Assembly: GCF_003386665.1 (NCBI RefSeq)
Contig: NZ_QTUB01000001.1
Coordinates: forward strand, 3,720,001 to 3,784,000
From: Xenorhabdus cabanillasii
Lineage (GTDB): Bacteria > Pseudomonadota > Gammaproteobacteria > Enterobacterales > Enterobacteriaceae
Length of the DNA stretch: 64,000 nucleotides
Direction: 5' to 3'
Shown here: piece by piece, positions 8,779 to 18,164 of the stretch
How the letters are laid out: every line of letters begins with the position of its first letter
Position numbering within the stretch: position 1 is the first letter of the stretch
The notes under the pieces: model-generated
What the model was told of the DNA's origin: nothing
The model's input: only the letters and a program-made list of their open reading frames with translations
The model's database searches: none
Program-made: the position numbers and the translations under genes

Positions 8779-10515
8779 ATGATAGATAGCAAATGTAATT
8801 TTGGAGAGCTTTGCGTTTCAGTACCGAATGGTGCAGATGTTATTATCGGCCAAAGTATTTATCTAACAGTATCTCTCCAAGCTGAAGAAGAAATTATTAA
8901 CAGCATAGGTGATATTGAAATAATACCATCAATAGATTTTTTTACTGTAAAGAAAATAAAAAACTGGGCTATAGATGAAGGTAATGTTTCCGGCAGTAAA
9001 ATATTTATATTAACTATTAATAAAGATTTGAAAGCAGAAACATTAGTAACATATAATGTCCATGCACGATCAATCTCAAACCCTGAACAAGATGTTCCAG
9101 GAATTTTGCCTCTAATAGTAAACTACACAACAAAACAATTTAATATAAATCCCATTATATTAAATTCTTCACCTAATGAATATATTCAACCACCACAAGA
9201 TGATAATCCTGTCGGGACGGGTAAAATATATGTTACGTATCATGGTAAAATTACTGATTTTTATAATCGACCACTAAAAAATACTCAAGTCATAGTATTA
9301 TCTACAACATCTGGGAAATTATACCCTTACGATAAAGCATTAGTGCGTATAGGTACAGAACCAGTAAATGGGAGTGAGTCTCAAATTATCCCTGTTAATA
9401 ATCAAAATGATAGAGAGTTTTTTACTGTCAACTCAGATAACAATGGTAATATTAAATTTCGTATCTATCCAAAAGCAAACGCTAATGGACGTGTTGATTT
9501 TAATACAAGAATATTAAGTATAGGAGGAGAAAACTACTCAGCATCTATATATATCTTTAATGCTGAAAATGATGCACTATTTGGCCTACCAGTTCCAGAA
9601 ATTTTAGGATTACAAGACGGAGATAAGCTTGAAAAAATACCAGGAGAAAATGAATTTTATGTAAAAATTAATCCATATGATAATTACATTGTAACAGATA
9701 GCCTGATATTCTTTATTCAAAATGAAATAACGAATGAAATAAAACAACTGGAACCTATATCACGACTTGACAATATATCAAGTTTGGATGCATATCGGTT
9801 TCATTTTAAATATAATGTATTACCCTTAAAACAACCCGTGAATATTTATTATATTGTTGCACCTAAAAATGGAAATGCACGATATTCAGATAAATCAACA
9901 GTAGTTTATATAGGCGAACAAGGAGATCACCCAATTAGGGATCAAGACAGAATCTACGATAAAGTCAAAGTATACTCCAGTGCGGTGGAACTTCCTATTA
10001 AAGTATACGGCGAATCATATGATATATATAACATAATATACAATATTCCTGAAGGACGTAGCATTAATCTGGATACAATAAGCCATAAAAGAAAATATGG
10101 TCAAAGTGCTAAAGGTGTTGTCGGGCTGTATGTTGTAATAATAGGAACTAATGAAAAAGACAGTAAAAAATTACCACCGCTTGGCAGTCAAGGGAAACTG
10201 ACTGTTCGTGTGGAAACAGAAACGTCCAGAAATACACATAATAGTTATTCATTCCAATTGCCATCTACACCTGATCCAGGGAGATCAACAGGCTACTGTG
10301 TAGTTAACATCCCATATTGTGATGTTAACCGGGCTGGCCCTTCATTTACTCAAGGTGCGGGAGTCGTTGTTTTTGAGTACTATATTGAAGAAAATGATGG
10401 TTCCAGAAAGTATAGTAAGAAATGGCGTACCAAAATTGATACTGTATTACCAAATCAGTCAGATGATGATCCTGATGGTTGTGATCCTTTACCTGATAAC
10501 TCATCTTATTTCTGA
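8779..10515 (+). CDS. Large Big/Ig-like repeat-family protein, paralog 2
   Basis: A 578-residue protein with a clear AAGGA site before its ATG. It lacks the extra N-terminal domain of paralog 1 and begins directly with the shared module: VPNGADVIIGQ at about 15-25, NPVGTGKIYVTYHG near 143, TVNSDNNGNIKFRIYP near 216, and the C-terminal module GLYVVIIGTN...LPPLGSQGKL near 450-475. The end is acidic with cysteine (DDDPDGCDP). There is no secretion signal, so export by a non-classical route or a cytoplasmic role are both open. Base composition is as AT-rich as its neighbours and well below the core genes. Confidence 0.7.
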   Translation: MIDSKCNFGELCVSVPNGADVIIGQSIYLTVSLQAEEEIINSIGDIEIIPSIDFFTVKKIKNWAIDEGNVSGSKIFILTINKDLKAETLVTYNVHARSISNPEQDVPGILPLIVNYTTKQFNINPIILNSSPNEYIQPPQDDNPVGTGKIYVTYHGKITDFYNRPLKNTQVIVLSTTSGKLYPYDKALVRIGTEPVNGSESQIIPVNNQNDREFFTVNSDNNGNIKFRIYPKANANGRVDFNTRILSIGGENYSASIYIFNAENDALFGLPVPEILGLQDGDKLEKIPGENEFYVKINPYDNYIVTDSLIFFIQNEITNEIKQLEPISRLDNISSLDAYRFHFKYNVLPLKQPVNIYYIVAPKNGNARYSDKSTVVYIGEQGDHPIRDQDRIYDKVKVYSSAVELPIKVYGESYDIYNIIYNIPEGRSINLDTISHKRKYGQSAKGVVGLYVVIIGTNEKDSKKLPPLGSQGKLTVRVETETSRNTHNSYSFQLPSTPDPGRSTGYCVVNIPYCDVNRAGPSFTQGAGVVVFEYYIEENDGSRKYSKKWRTKIDTVLPNQSDDDPDGCDPLPDNSSYF

Positions 10516-10527
10516 ATTAATAATCGT

Positions 10528-10555
10528 GAAATACGCTTAATATTAGGCGTATTTC
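10528..10555. terminator. Hairpin after paralog 2
   Basis: GAAATACGC (10528-10536) pairs with GCGTATTTC (10547-10555), followed by a short AT-rich tail. It repeats the pattern of one hairpin behind each paralog. Confidence 0.5.
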
Positions 10556-11198
10556 TGCAATAACAAATAAACCATTTCGTTAAAACATCATGAAAGAGTG
10601 AAACAAAAATTAAGGAAATAATATGCAAAACAACATATTAATTGATGAAAACTCTATATCAATATACTTTGAAACAGATGTTTTCCAAATATTGGATTAT
10701 GATAGTTTACCACCTGATGGTGAATGTATTAAAGCAATCGCCCTGATCAGAGATAAAGAGGGAAAACCATTACCAAATATTCCTGTTACTATTCTTGAAA
10801 AGGAGTATGCTTATTTTGACCAGGTTAATATTTATCATGCTGATAAATCAACACCAGTCGAAATCAAAAACATCACTGCTGATTTGAGATCTTTTTCTGT
10901 TGCTTCAGATGATAATGGAAAATTAGTTTTTTATATTTATCCGAAGAAATCAACACCATTAATATTTCAGGTTGATTCTATGGTAATGAATAAAACAGAT
11001 CGTATCTCATCAAAAAACAAAGTGTATATTATAGATAATAATAATAAAGATCTGGGTCTTCCTTCTCCTGATATTATCGGAGATGATGGGAAATTATGGG
11101 TAGATCCTACATCAAATTTCTTTACTCTTATAGTTAAAGATTATCCCGGAGCCAGAAGAAATGACACAATATTATTTTTTGTTAACAATAAATAAATA

Positions 11199-12340
11199 AG
11201 CTTTCAAAATAGTAGATCACTTGAAGGGAACTCAGCCCGGTTTTTGCGATCTGATTAATCGCCAAATCAAAAAAATCCCAAAATGGACTGAGTAATGCCA
11301 ATCATAGCACCCATACCCCGAAGTGAACGACGTCAGATGAAAAAATTTATTCATAAAACCCGGGATAAAGATTATGCACGCCGACTCATGGCACTCTTAA
11401 TGTTACATGAAGGCAAGACCGTTTCTGCCATCTCCAGAACCCTTCATTGTTCACGTTCTTCGGTTAATCGTTGGATAAATTGGTTTACATTATATGGGCT
11501 GGAAGGATTAAAAAGTTTACCGTCAGGAAGACCTGCTATCTGGAATTTAGCACCACTTTTTAGTTTGCTGTCGTTCTTATTACAGCACTCCCCACAGGAT
11601 TTTGGCTGTCTGCGTTCACGTTGGAGCATTGAGCTGATTACTCGAATAATCAATGAATTATTCTGTTTGTCGCTTTCGCAAAGTACGTTCTATCGTTATT
11701 TCTGTCAGGTCGGTATTGTCTGGCGAAGGGCAGCACCTACCGTAAAAAAGCCTGATCCTGAGTATGACGAAAAAATGGCAAAAATCACTGAAGCTTTATC
11801 CAACGTGTCAGAACCACATCCTGTTTTTTACGAAGATGAAGTCGATATTGACCTTAACCCAAAAATCGGGGCGGACTGGTGTCTGAAAGGGCAACAAAAA
11901 CGGGTCATGACGCCGGGAAAAAATCAAAAACACTACCTCGCGGGCTGCCTTGACGCCCAAACAGGCCAAGTGACTTATGTCAGCGGTATAAAGAAAAATT
12001 CTGATTTATTTATCAACATGTTAAAGGAACTGAATGGCCAATATCGCCATGCAAAAAACATCACGTTGATTTTAGATAACTATGGCATTCATAAAAGCCG
12101 GAAAGTCAGGGCATGGCTAAAACAAAATCCTAAATTTAATTTGTTGTTTTTACCGGTCTATTCGCCATGGATAAATAAGATTGAACGCCTATGGCAATCA
12201 TTGCATGAAACCGTCACACGGAATCATTGTTGTCAGTATATGTGGCAACTCTTGAAATGCGTTGAAGCGTTTATTAACGCATTTTCATCAGGGCAACAAC
12301 CGGGAATGAGAAAAATGGGTGTATCACTATTATGAAAACT
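11199..12340 (+). mobile_element. IS630-family insertion sequence
   Basis: The element is 1142 bp long. Its ends are imperfect inverted repeats: left AGCTTTCAAAATAGT and right, read inward, AGTTTTCATAATAGT. It is flanked by TA on both sides (11197-11198 and 12341-12342), the target duplication of the IS630/Tc1 superfamily. It carries one complete transposase and interrupts paralog 3. Confidence 0.8.
11295..12335 (+). CDS. IS630-family transposase
   Basis: A 346-residue transposase with an N-terminal helix-turn-helix (about residues 30-60, KTVSAISRTLHCSRSSVNRW) and a DDE catalytic domain. The three catalytic acids are visible in YEDEVD near 182, LDNYGIH near 261 and NKIERLW near 297. It appears full length and uninterrupted, so the element could still be active. 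Confidence 0.9.
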   Translation: MPIIAPIPRSERRQMKKFIHKTRDKDYARRLMALLMLHEGKTVSAISRTLHCSRSSVNRWINWFTLYGLEGLKSLPSGRPAIWNLAPLFSLLSFLLQHSPQDFGCLRSRWSIELITRIINELFCLSLSQSTFYRYFCQVGIVWRRAAPTVKKPDPEYDEKMAKITEALSNVSEPHPVFYEDEVDIDLNPKIGADWCLKGQQKRVMTPGKNQKHYLAGCLDAQTGQVTYVSGIKKNSDLFINMLKELNGQYRHAKNITLILDNYGIHKSRKVRAWLKQNPKFNLLFLPVYSPWINKIERLWQSLHETVTRNHCCQYMWQLLKCVEAFINAFSSGQQPGMRKMGVSLL

Positions 12341-13051
12341 TATTTATATCAAGGAATCATTTTTTGTTGAAGATGTTAATAAATTAGGCAACAGTGCCAT
12401 AAGATTCCTTTATAATATTCTTAGGAAAAATGAACTATCTCATTTCTCTTATACTGTTGTAGATCAGACAGGAATGGCTCGTTCCTCATATCCACAAAGC
12501 ATAGTATACCCTGGAGGTGGTTATAACCAACCAATTAGTGGTATAAAAAGAACATATGATCACTGTATAGTTTACAATAGTGCAGGTTATAATAGTGATA
12601 ACAATATTATCAGAAATTCAATTCATGAAAAAGATATAGCGCATAGATGTAGCAATCCACATCATGAAGGATTATTTATAAAAATAATAGGAACAAGTGA
12701 TTATAGAGATAAAACAAAAGTTCCGTTTGGTGCTGAGATTATATTAAATTTATATGTTAATAATTATCCAAACACGATTTACCAATCCAAGTCAAAATTA
12801 ATGCCGACAAAACCAGATAGTTATGGTGATGTTACAGCATCATTATTATTTGGTGTTCCTCTTAAGTATGTTGGTCATATAAATTCTGGTCGTATTCATG
12901 TGGATTTTCAGGTCAATTATTATGGAGATATTTCTTATGGAAATATTTGGCAAGCTAATATTTATACTATGCGACCGGGAGGTGAATTATCAGGGGATGC
13001 TTGTCCTGATGGAAAAACCTGGTCTGATATCTGGTAATATAATTTTCCTGT

Positions 13052-13083
13052 AATTATCAAAATTTATTCTATTCTTGATAATT
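13052..13083. terminator. Hairpin after paralog 3
   Basis: AATTATCAA (13052-13060) pairs with TTGATAATT (13075-13083). It is AT-only and weaker than the other hairpins of the cluster but stands in the equivalent position. Confidence 0.35.
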
Positions 13084-13142
13084 CCCATTACGGCAAACGA
13101 AAATATTCACTTATTGAGAAATTAATAATAAAGAGGTGAAAT

Positions 13143-14777
13143 ATGTTAGAAAATAATAATGATATAGCCTTAAAAGACCATACGGTAAACTTATCAGTAA
13201 TGAATGGTTCCGACGTTGTTATTGGTCAGAAATTTTATCTCGATATAGAAATAATTCCCAAAAGTGTGTTTACACAGTCACTAAATATAGATATAAAAGA
13301 GAGTAGAGGTTTTGAATCTATAGAAATAATTAATAAAATTGACCCCAGGCCGGGGGCGAGATCATACAATATGAAGCTCTTGTGTTTTGTCAAGAGTGAC
13401 AGTTCAATAACATCAGGTGATGAAATATTTTTTACGCTCACAGGCATTAATAAATTAATAAAATATTCTGTAAAAGATTTGATTAAAAGTACCATTCAAT
13501 TAAAGAAAAATAAGATTGTCTGCGTAACGCCGAATAATAATGATTACATAGTTAATGAAAAAGAGAACTATATCAGATATTGTACTACATTATTTGATTC
13601 TCATGGTAACTTATTGAAAAATACACCTGTTCATATTTTTTCTGAAATCAAAGATGATATAGAAAGAAAAATTATAATTACGACAGATCCTGATAATATT
13701 GAACAAAAACCACAACTGATAAAACCACAACATTATGGTGATAAAATTGAAGCCATTATTAACAGTGATAAAGAAGGAAGAGTGAAACTTCGTGTGTATC
13801 CAATTATGGATACCCCCGCAGTTATAAATTTATACAGTAAAGTGGAAAACGTCGCTGAATACCCTGCTGGTACTGTATATATGATTTCTGCTATTCCATC
13901 TAATAGTACTGAATTACTTGATCCGCCATTTATCCCTGAACTTTCCGGAGATTTGTTAGATGGTGACGGCCGCAAATTTTTTGACGCTATGATTAATTCT
14001 TATCCGAAAGTCTCGATGACAGATAGTGTATTATTTTTCAATAAGAAAAAGGAAAATGGAGCTATTGATCCAAAAGGAATAATACTTCCTGTAAGAAAAA
14101 TCTCTGATATTGTAGATACTATTGATCAAAACGATTCTGATTATACATTTTTAATGCGAAGAGATGTTTTTCCGACAGAAAAAGATTCGGTGCTTTATTA
14201 TGTAATAGCCCCCTATTCTGGTAAAAATCTACATTCCGACAGTAGATCAGTTAAATATATAGGAGAGGAATTGACCACACCTGATTTTGATGTCAAAAGA
14301 ACATATGATATGCCAGTTATTTTTTCAAGTTTCGCTGATATAAAAAGTGATCCTAAACTTGAATACTCTGACAATGAGAAAAAAAGATATAATGAAATAA
14401 TTACCCAAAGAGATATATCAAATTATCCTGTAAGTGGATGCCAGTTGTATGTGAAAATTATGTGCACTAACGATGAAGATGATCAATCCTATCCACTTTG
14501 GGGAAAAGTGATATATTTAAGAATGTATGTTAAGTCAAGAAATAAAAACTTTAATAAGATATTTAAAGTTGTTGCACCTTATACCCCAGATGTATTAAGC
14601 GGAAAAACAGCAACCATCATTTTTAAAATTGATTCACCAGATCTTAATGATGTCAGAGGTTACATAAATGGTGGTATCGGTATGATTTATTTTGAGTATT
14701 ATATAATTAATCCATTTAATCAGGAGAAAGTATATAGTCATTATTGGAAGAGTAAGATACAAACATCTTATTTGTAA
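13143..14777 (+). CDS. Large Big/Ig-like repeat-family protein, paralog 4
   Basis: A 544-residue protein with GAGG before its ATG. It carries the shared N-terminal module (VMNGSDVVIGQ near 18-29), the Ig-like part (GNLLKNTPVHIFSEI and INSDKEGRVKLRVYP) and the C-terminal module (CQLYVKIMCTNDEDD, YPLWGKVIYLRMYV). It diverges more than paralogs 1 and 2 and stops at KSKIQTSYL, so it lacks the acidic Cys-containing tail of the others. No signal peptide is present. A strong terminator follows, closing the cluster. Confidence 0.7.
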   Translation: MLENNNDIALKDHTVNLSVMNGSDVVIGQKFYLDIEIIPKSVFTQSLNIDIKESRGFESIEIINKIDPRPGARSYNMKLLCFVKSDSSITSGDEIFFTLTGINKLIKYSVKDLIKSTIQLKKNKIVCVTPNNNDYIVNEKENYIRYCTTLFDSHGNLLKNTPVHIFSEIKDDIERKIIITTDPDNIEQKPQLIKPQHYGDKIEAIINSDKEGRVKLRVYPIMDTPAVINLYSKVENVAEYPAGTVYMISAIPSNSTELLDPPFIPELSGDLLDGDGRKFFDAMINSYPKVSMTDSVLFFNKKKENGAIDPKGIILPVRKISDIVDTIDQNDSDYTFLMRRDVFPTEKDSVLYYVIAPYSGKNLHSDSRSVKYIGEELTTPDFDVKRTYDMPVIFSSFADIKSDPKLEYSDNEKKRYNEIITQRDISNYPVSGCQLYVKIMCTNDEDDQSYPLWGKVIYLRMYVKSRNKNFNKIFKVVAPYTPDVLSGKTATIIFKIDSPDLNDVRGYINGGIGMIYFEYYIINPFNQEKVYSHYWKSKIQTSYL

Positions 14778-14798
14778 TCAAAGAGAAAATGGAATTTT

Positions 14799-14843
14799 AT
14801 CGAGTTGCAATTTTTTTGCTGAATTTGCAACTCGATTTTTTAT
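14799..14843 (+). terminator. Rho-independent terminator of the paralog cluster
   Basis: ATCGAGTTGCAA (14799-14810) pairs with TTGCAACTCGAT (14825-14836), followed by a T run to 14842. This is the best terminator of the cluster and marks its right end. Confidence 0.8.
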
Positions 14844-14949
14844 TTACTGATCCTGCCATTCTTATTTTAAATAAATACCATCACAATATAATTCCGGCTA
14901 CAGATACAGTTTTATATGTTGTGGTTAATTGAAATCATGATAAATGATA

Positions 14950-15339
14950 TTATTTCCTAGATCCTAAATCATCATCCTGTTCACCCCCGCTAATCTTTCT
15001 GGTTAATTCATAGCAACGTATTATTTTACTTTCATTAATCAAAAATCTGGCAAATACTTCAAATTCAACATGTTCACCATCCTTTTTTATCGCTTTTACT
15101 ATATGGTGTGTATGGACATTATTTTCTTTTTCAGCAATAGATAAAATATTGATCCTCGTATTTATCAAAGTCTCTTTTAATAAATTTATGTGAGAAATAA
15201 AATCATTAAAATTAAGTTCATTACCATTTACTACTTGAACATAATTCTTGGAAAAATATTCCTCAATGGTTGAATTCTTAACATCATTATTTTCAAGTAT
15301 ACGTTTTAAAGAATTTATCACTATATTAGAATAAGACAA
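14950..15339 (-). CDS. SnoaL/NTF2-like family protein
   Basis: A 129-residue cytoplasmic protein with the alpha+beta cone pattern of the NTF2/SnoaL-like superfamily (EYFSKNYVQVVNG, then alternating strands ending EFEVFARFLINESKIIRCYELTRK). Such proteins bind or isomerise small hydrophobic molecules, but the substrate cannot be told here. The start is TTG at 15339, supported by GGAGGG six bases upstream; no ATG gives a better start. It is transcribed with the same polarity as the two usp genes upstream. Confidence 0.6.
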   Translation of the reverse strand: MSYSNIVINSLKRILENNDVKNSTIEEYFSKNYVQVVNGNELNFNDFISHINLLKETLINTRINILSIAEKENNVHTHHIVKAIKKDGEHVEFEVFARFLINESKIIRCYELTRKISGGEQDDDLGSRK

Positions 15340-15413
15340 AATTTACCCTCCATAAAAAAACAATGGCTACAGCCCCGTTAATTGTGATGGATTTTGAAAT
15401 TTATTAGAGTAAT

Positions 15414-15443
15414 CACCCAACAGATAAAAATCTCTGTTGGGTG
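15414..15443 (-). terminator. Terminator downstream of usp gene
   Basis: CACCCAACAGA (15414-15424) pairs with TCTGTTGGGTG (15433-15443). It lies just after the stop of the minus-strand usp gene and probably ends it. Confidence 0.6.
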
Positions 15444-15481
15444 CAATATTTTAATATCCGGTAATACAAGAACAGTTTAGG

Positions 15482-15919
15482 TTAGCGAACGACTAATACA
15501 GAGATATTTGCATATCCCACGATACCCGATGCGTTCGAACCCAGTAAGTGAGTTGAGATATCAGGTCTTCGCGAACCGACGATAATCAGGTCTGCATCAA
15601 TTTCGCGGGCAGTAGAAAGCACTTTGTCCCGTGGGGAACCAAAGGCAACAGAGTACGATACTCTGCCCTCCGGCAAATTGATTTTTCCTACCACTTTTTT
15701 GAGTTCCTCTTCGGAATTTGCAATGGCTTTTTTCGCAAAGGCGTTCAGTAAATCATAATGATAGCTGTAGCTTACAGAAAATCTCGAAATATCAGGAACT
15801 GAGTGAAAAAGATGAACTTTTGCATCAGAGATTTTTGCCAAAAATTCCGCATGCTTAAGCGCATTATCAGTCAGGTGATCTTCAGCAATATCTATTGGAA
15901 CTAAAATCATTTTATACAT
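15482..15919 (-). CDS. Universal stress protein, UspF-like
   Basis: A 145-residue single-domain UspA-superfamily protein. It starts MYKMILVPIDIAEDHL and ends GSRRPDISTHLLGSNASGIVGYANISVLVVR, containing the G-x2-G-x9-G-(S/T) nucleotide-binding pattern of ATP-binding Usp proteins. The start at 15919 follows a strong GGGGAG; an upstream in-frame start would add 14 residues not found in the family. It is closely related to the next gene upstream, so the two are tandem paralogs. Association with acid-resistance genes suggests a stress role, which is inference. Confidence 0.85.
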   Translation of the reverse strand: MYKMILVPIDIAEDHLTDNALKHAEFLAKISDAKVHLFHSVPDISRFSVSYSYHYDLLNAFAKKAIANSEEELKKVVGKINLPEGRVSYSVAFGSPRDKVLSTAREIDADLIIVGSRRPDISTHLLGSNASGIVGYANISVLVVR

Positions 15920-16087
15920 ATTTACTCCCCTGTAATCGAAAATATACCCGTTGTCTCTCAAATTGCGTCCAGCAACATGTTGAAATTATGGGGTATAGGC
16001 GCTAACCATTACGTTTTAACCATCAATCAATACAACCACAACAAAAACCGATAATAGTTATCAAACTGCAATTATCAATGCGGATAA

Positions 16088-16516
16088 CTATCTCACAACC
16101 AATACAGATGTTTTCGCATATCTGACAACTGCCGCAGAGTTAGAACCTAATAAGTGGGTAGTAATATTTGGCCGTCTTGAGCCAATCACGATCAAATCGG
16201 CTTCAATTTCATCTGCTGTAGAAGTGATTTCGTCTCTTGGTGAGCCAAAAGCAATTGAATAACTGATACGATCAGCCGGCAAATCAATAGAAGCAGCCAA
16301 CTTACCCAAATCTTCTTCAGCCTTAATCGTCGCTTTGTCTTTAATTTCCATGTACCCTAATGCATAAGCATTAATAATCGCGGATGAAATAGGTAATACA
16401 TGTAAAATATGCAACTTGGCACCTGTTTCTCTGGCAATGTTAAGCGCGCAGTGAACAGCCTTGCTTGTCAGTTCATCTTCAGAGATATCTACTGGTAATA
16501 AAATAGTTCTGTACAT
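16088..16516 (-). CDS. uspF: Universal stress protein UspF-like
   Basis: A 142-residue UspA-superfamily protein (MYRTILLPVDISEDEL... GSRRPNITTHLLGSNSAAVVRYAKTSVLVVR) with the ATP-binding glycine pattern. It matches enterobacterial UspF in length and in the conserved end. The ATG at 16516 is seven bases from AGGAG; a GTG two codons upstream is possible. It lies upstream of its paralog with a gap of 168 bases. Confidence 0.85.
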   Translation of the reverse strand: MYRTILLPVDISEDELTSKAVHCALNIARETGAKLHILHVLPISSAIINAYALGYMEIKDKATIKAEEDLGKLAASIDLPADRISYSIAFGSPRDEITSTADEIEADLIVIGSRRPNITTHLLGSNSAAVVRYAKTSVLVVR

Positions 16517-16832
16517 ATGCACGCTCCTATTATTTAACTACCTAAATTAGCGAATTCTCCAAGTATATTAAGATCCAGAATAACTTACTGTGAGTTGTCT
16601 AACAACTCAACATCTTAGCGCTTATCCAAACCAATAAACAGGGATTTAACCTGATAAAGCCACAAGCATAACAATTTACTTTAAATTAAAAGCATTGGGA
16701 GATGATGGCAGCATATCAAAAAAGTCTGGCACACAAATTTTAATCTGTGATGTATTGAAAAATCGGCTCAACAGCAAAAATCAATATAAAAAAGCGCTGA
16801 ATATCAGCGCATTATAATAAGATAGAACCGTA
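16517..16832. other. Intergenic region between adiC and uspF
   Basis: This region holds the promoter area of uspF on its left and the adiAC terminator on its right. No open frame or RNA gene was recognised. Confidence 0.5.
16785..16810 (-). terminator. Rho-independent terminator of adiA-adiC
   Basis: GCGCTGA (16794-16800) pairs with TCAGCGC (16804-16810) with a three-base loop; on the minus strand a T-rich tract follows. It lies 23 bases beyond the adiC stop codon. Confidence 0.75.
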
Positions 16833-18161
16833 CTAATCTTTTTTCTCTAACGGGAAAGGAGCAGGATGCTTTGTGTTGTAGTTAAAGGTATACAGGGCTG
16901 TTATAGCCATCATTACCACCAGCGTCCAAACCACTTCTTTTGCGCCTGTCCCCAATACGGCCCAAATGCAATAAATAAAGGCAATGAAGGTAACCACAAT
17001 ATAACGCGTTTTTTCCTGCCCAAAGTGACCATGACCAAGCAGCAGCAAAGCCGCACAGGTGTACAAATAAGGTATCAGAGTGAAAATCACTGATACAGAT
17101 GAAACCAGACTGAATTCTTTCGCCGCATCAGGAGAGATGCTACTGAACTGCACAATCGTCATCAAAATACCCAGGATTAATAACCCATTCACAGGCGTTC
17201 CGGCTTTGTTCACTTTGGCAAAGATTTTAGGGAATAATCCATCATCTGCCGCCGCTTTTGCTGTCTGACCGGCAAGCAATGTCCAACCTCCCAATGATCC
17301 TAAACATCCGGCTGCTGCACAAAATGCTACTATTGCGCCAGCAGTATCGCCCAGTGCCAGACGTGCGGCATCACCAAACGGCGAAGATGAAACGGCTAAT
17401 GTCGCGTTGGGGATCATCCCCATAATGACACTGCTGGACAGCACATAACACACAGCAGCAATCAACACACCGCCAATAGTAGCAATCGGTACGTTCCGTT
17501 TTGGGTTTTTGACGACTCCCGCTGCAACTGAGGCACTTTCAACACCAATAAAAGACCACAGTGTAATGTTTAAAGTACTTTGAATAGCACTAAAAGTATC
17601 TAATCCACTGACATTCCAGGCATTCATGTAGGTTGAGCCGCTGAACCAGAACCAACCAAATACAGCAACTGCCACAATCGGGATTAGAGCGAGTGTTGTA
17701 GCCACAGCCTGTACTCTGGTTATGACATGCGGACCGATAATATTCAAAAATACAAATATCCACAGTATTGCTATACAGGTGAATGTAGAAATGGTGGGAT
17801 CTTTCAGGATAGGGAAGAAATAACTGATATAACCTACCCCAATCACGACCATAGCAATATTACCAATCCAGCAGGCCAGCCAGTAAAGTACGTTGGTCTG
17901 ATAACCTAAAAATGGCCCGAAGGCTCGTCTGGCATAGGCATAAGAACCACCGGGGCTATCATCCAGTGAAGAAATCTTGGCGTATACCATAGATAACCCG
18001 ACCGCACCGATAATGGTCACCAGCCATCCCAGGATAGCAATCCCCCCCGTTGCTGCCAGACTCGCCGGCAGCAGGAAAACTCCTGAGCCCATGATATTCC
18101 CCGCTACCATCAGCGTAACGGGGATTAAACCCACTTTTTTGGTGTCTGCAATCGTAGCCAT
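16833..18161 (-). CDS. adiC: Arginine:agmatine antiporter
   Basis: A 442-residue inner-membrane APC-family transporter, colinear with E. coli AdiC (445 residues). It imports arginine and exports agmatine, removing the product of AdiA so that each cycle consumes one cytoplasmic proton. The unwound TM1 motif GNIMGSGVF is present, as are the gate and sensor region [10 protein letters not shown] (Trp202 and Glu208 by E. coli numbering) and [21 protein letters not shown]. Twelve membrane segments fit the hydrophobicity. It starts four bases after the adiA stop with an AAGGGA site, so the two form one transcript. CadB and PotE were considered; the sequence fits AdiC far better. Confidence 0.95.
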   Translation of the reverse strand: MATIADTKKVGLIPVTLMVAGNIMGSGVFLLPASLAATGGIAILGWLVTIIGAVGLSMVYAKISSLDDSPGGSYAYARRAFGPFLGYQTNVLYWLACWIGNIAMVVIGVGYISYFFPILKDPTISTFTCIAILWIFVFLNIIGPHVITRVQAVATTLALIPIVAVAVFGWFWFSGSTYMNAWNVSGLDTFSAIQSTLNITLWSFIGVESASVAAGVVKNPKRNVPIATIGGVLIAAVCYVLSSSVIMGMIPNATLAVSSSPFGDAARLALGDTAGAIVAFCAAAGCLGSLGGWTLLAGQTAKAAADDGLFPKIFAKVNKAGTPVNGLLILGILMTIVQFSSISPDAAKEFSLVSSVSVIFTLIPYLYTCAALLLLGHGHFGQEKTRYIVVTFIAFIYCIWAVLGTGAKEVVWTLVVMMAITALYTFNYNTKHPAPFPLEKKD

Positions 18162-18164
18162 AGT

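Larger units (their letters stand above)
10623..13037 (+). pseudogene. Big/Ig-like paralog 3, split by an IS630 element
   Basis: Two halves of one paralog flank the insertion. The left half (10623-11195, 190 codons, AAGGA site) begins inside the Ig-like module (PPDGECIKAIALIRDKEGKPLPNIPVTI) and runs to DTILFFVNNK, aligning with the middle of paralogs 1 and 2. The right half resumes around 12350 (ESFFVEDVNKLG) and continues to 13037 with the C-terminal module GLFIKIIGTS and a final DACPDG tail. A TAA at 11193-11195 precedes the insertion, and removing the element plus one TA leaves the halves out of frame, so the gene carries further damage. The N-terminal shared module is absent. Confidence 0.7.

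Noticed and set aside
16833..18161. CadB or PotE as identity of the antiporter
   Set aside because: The sequence is colinear with AdiC throughout and sits next to adiA; the motifs GNIMGSGVF and [10 protein letters not shown] fit AdiC best.
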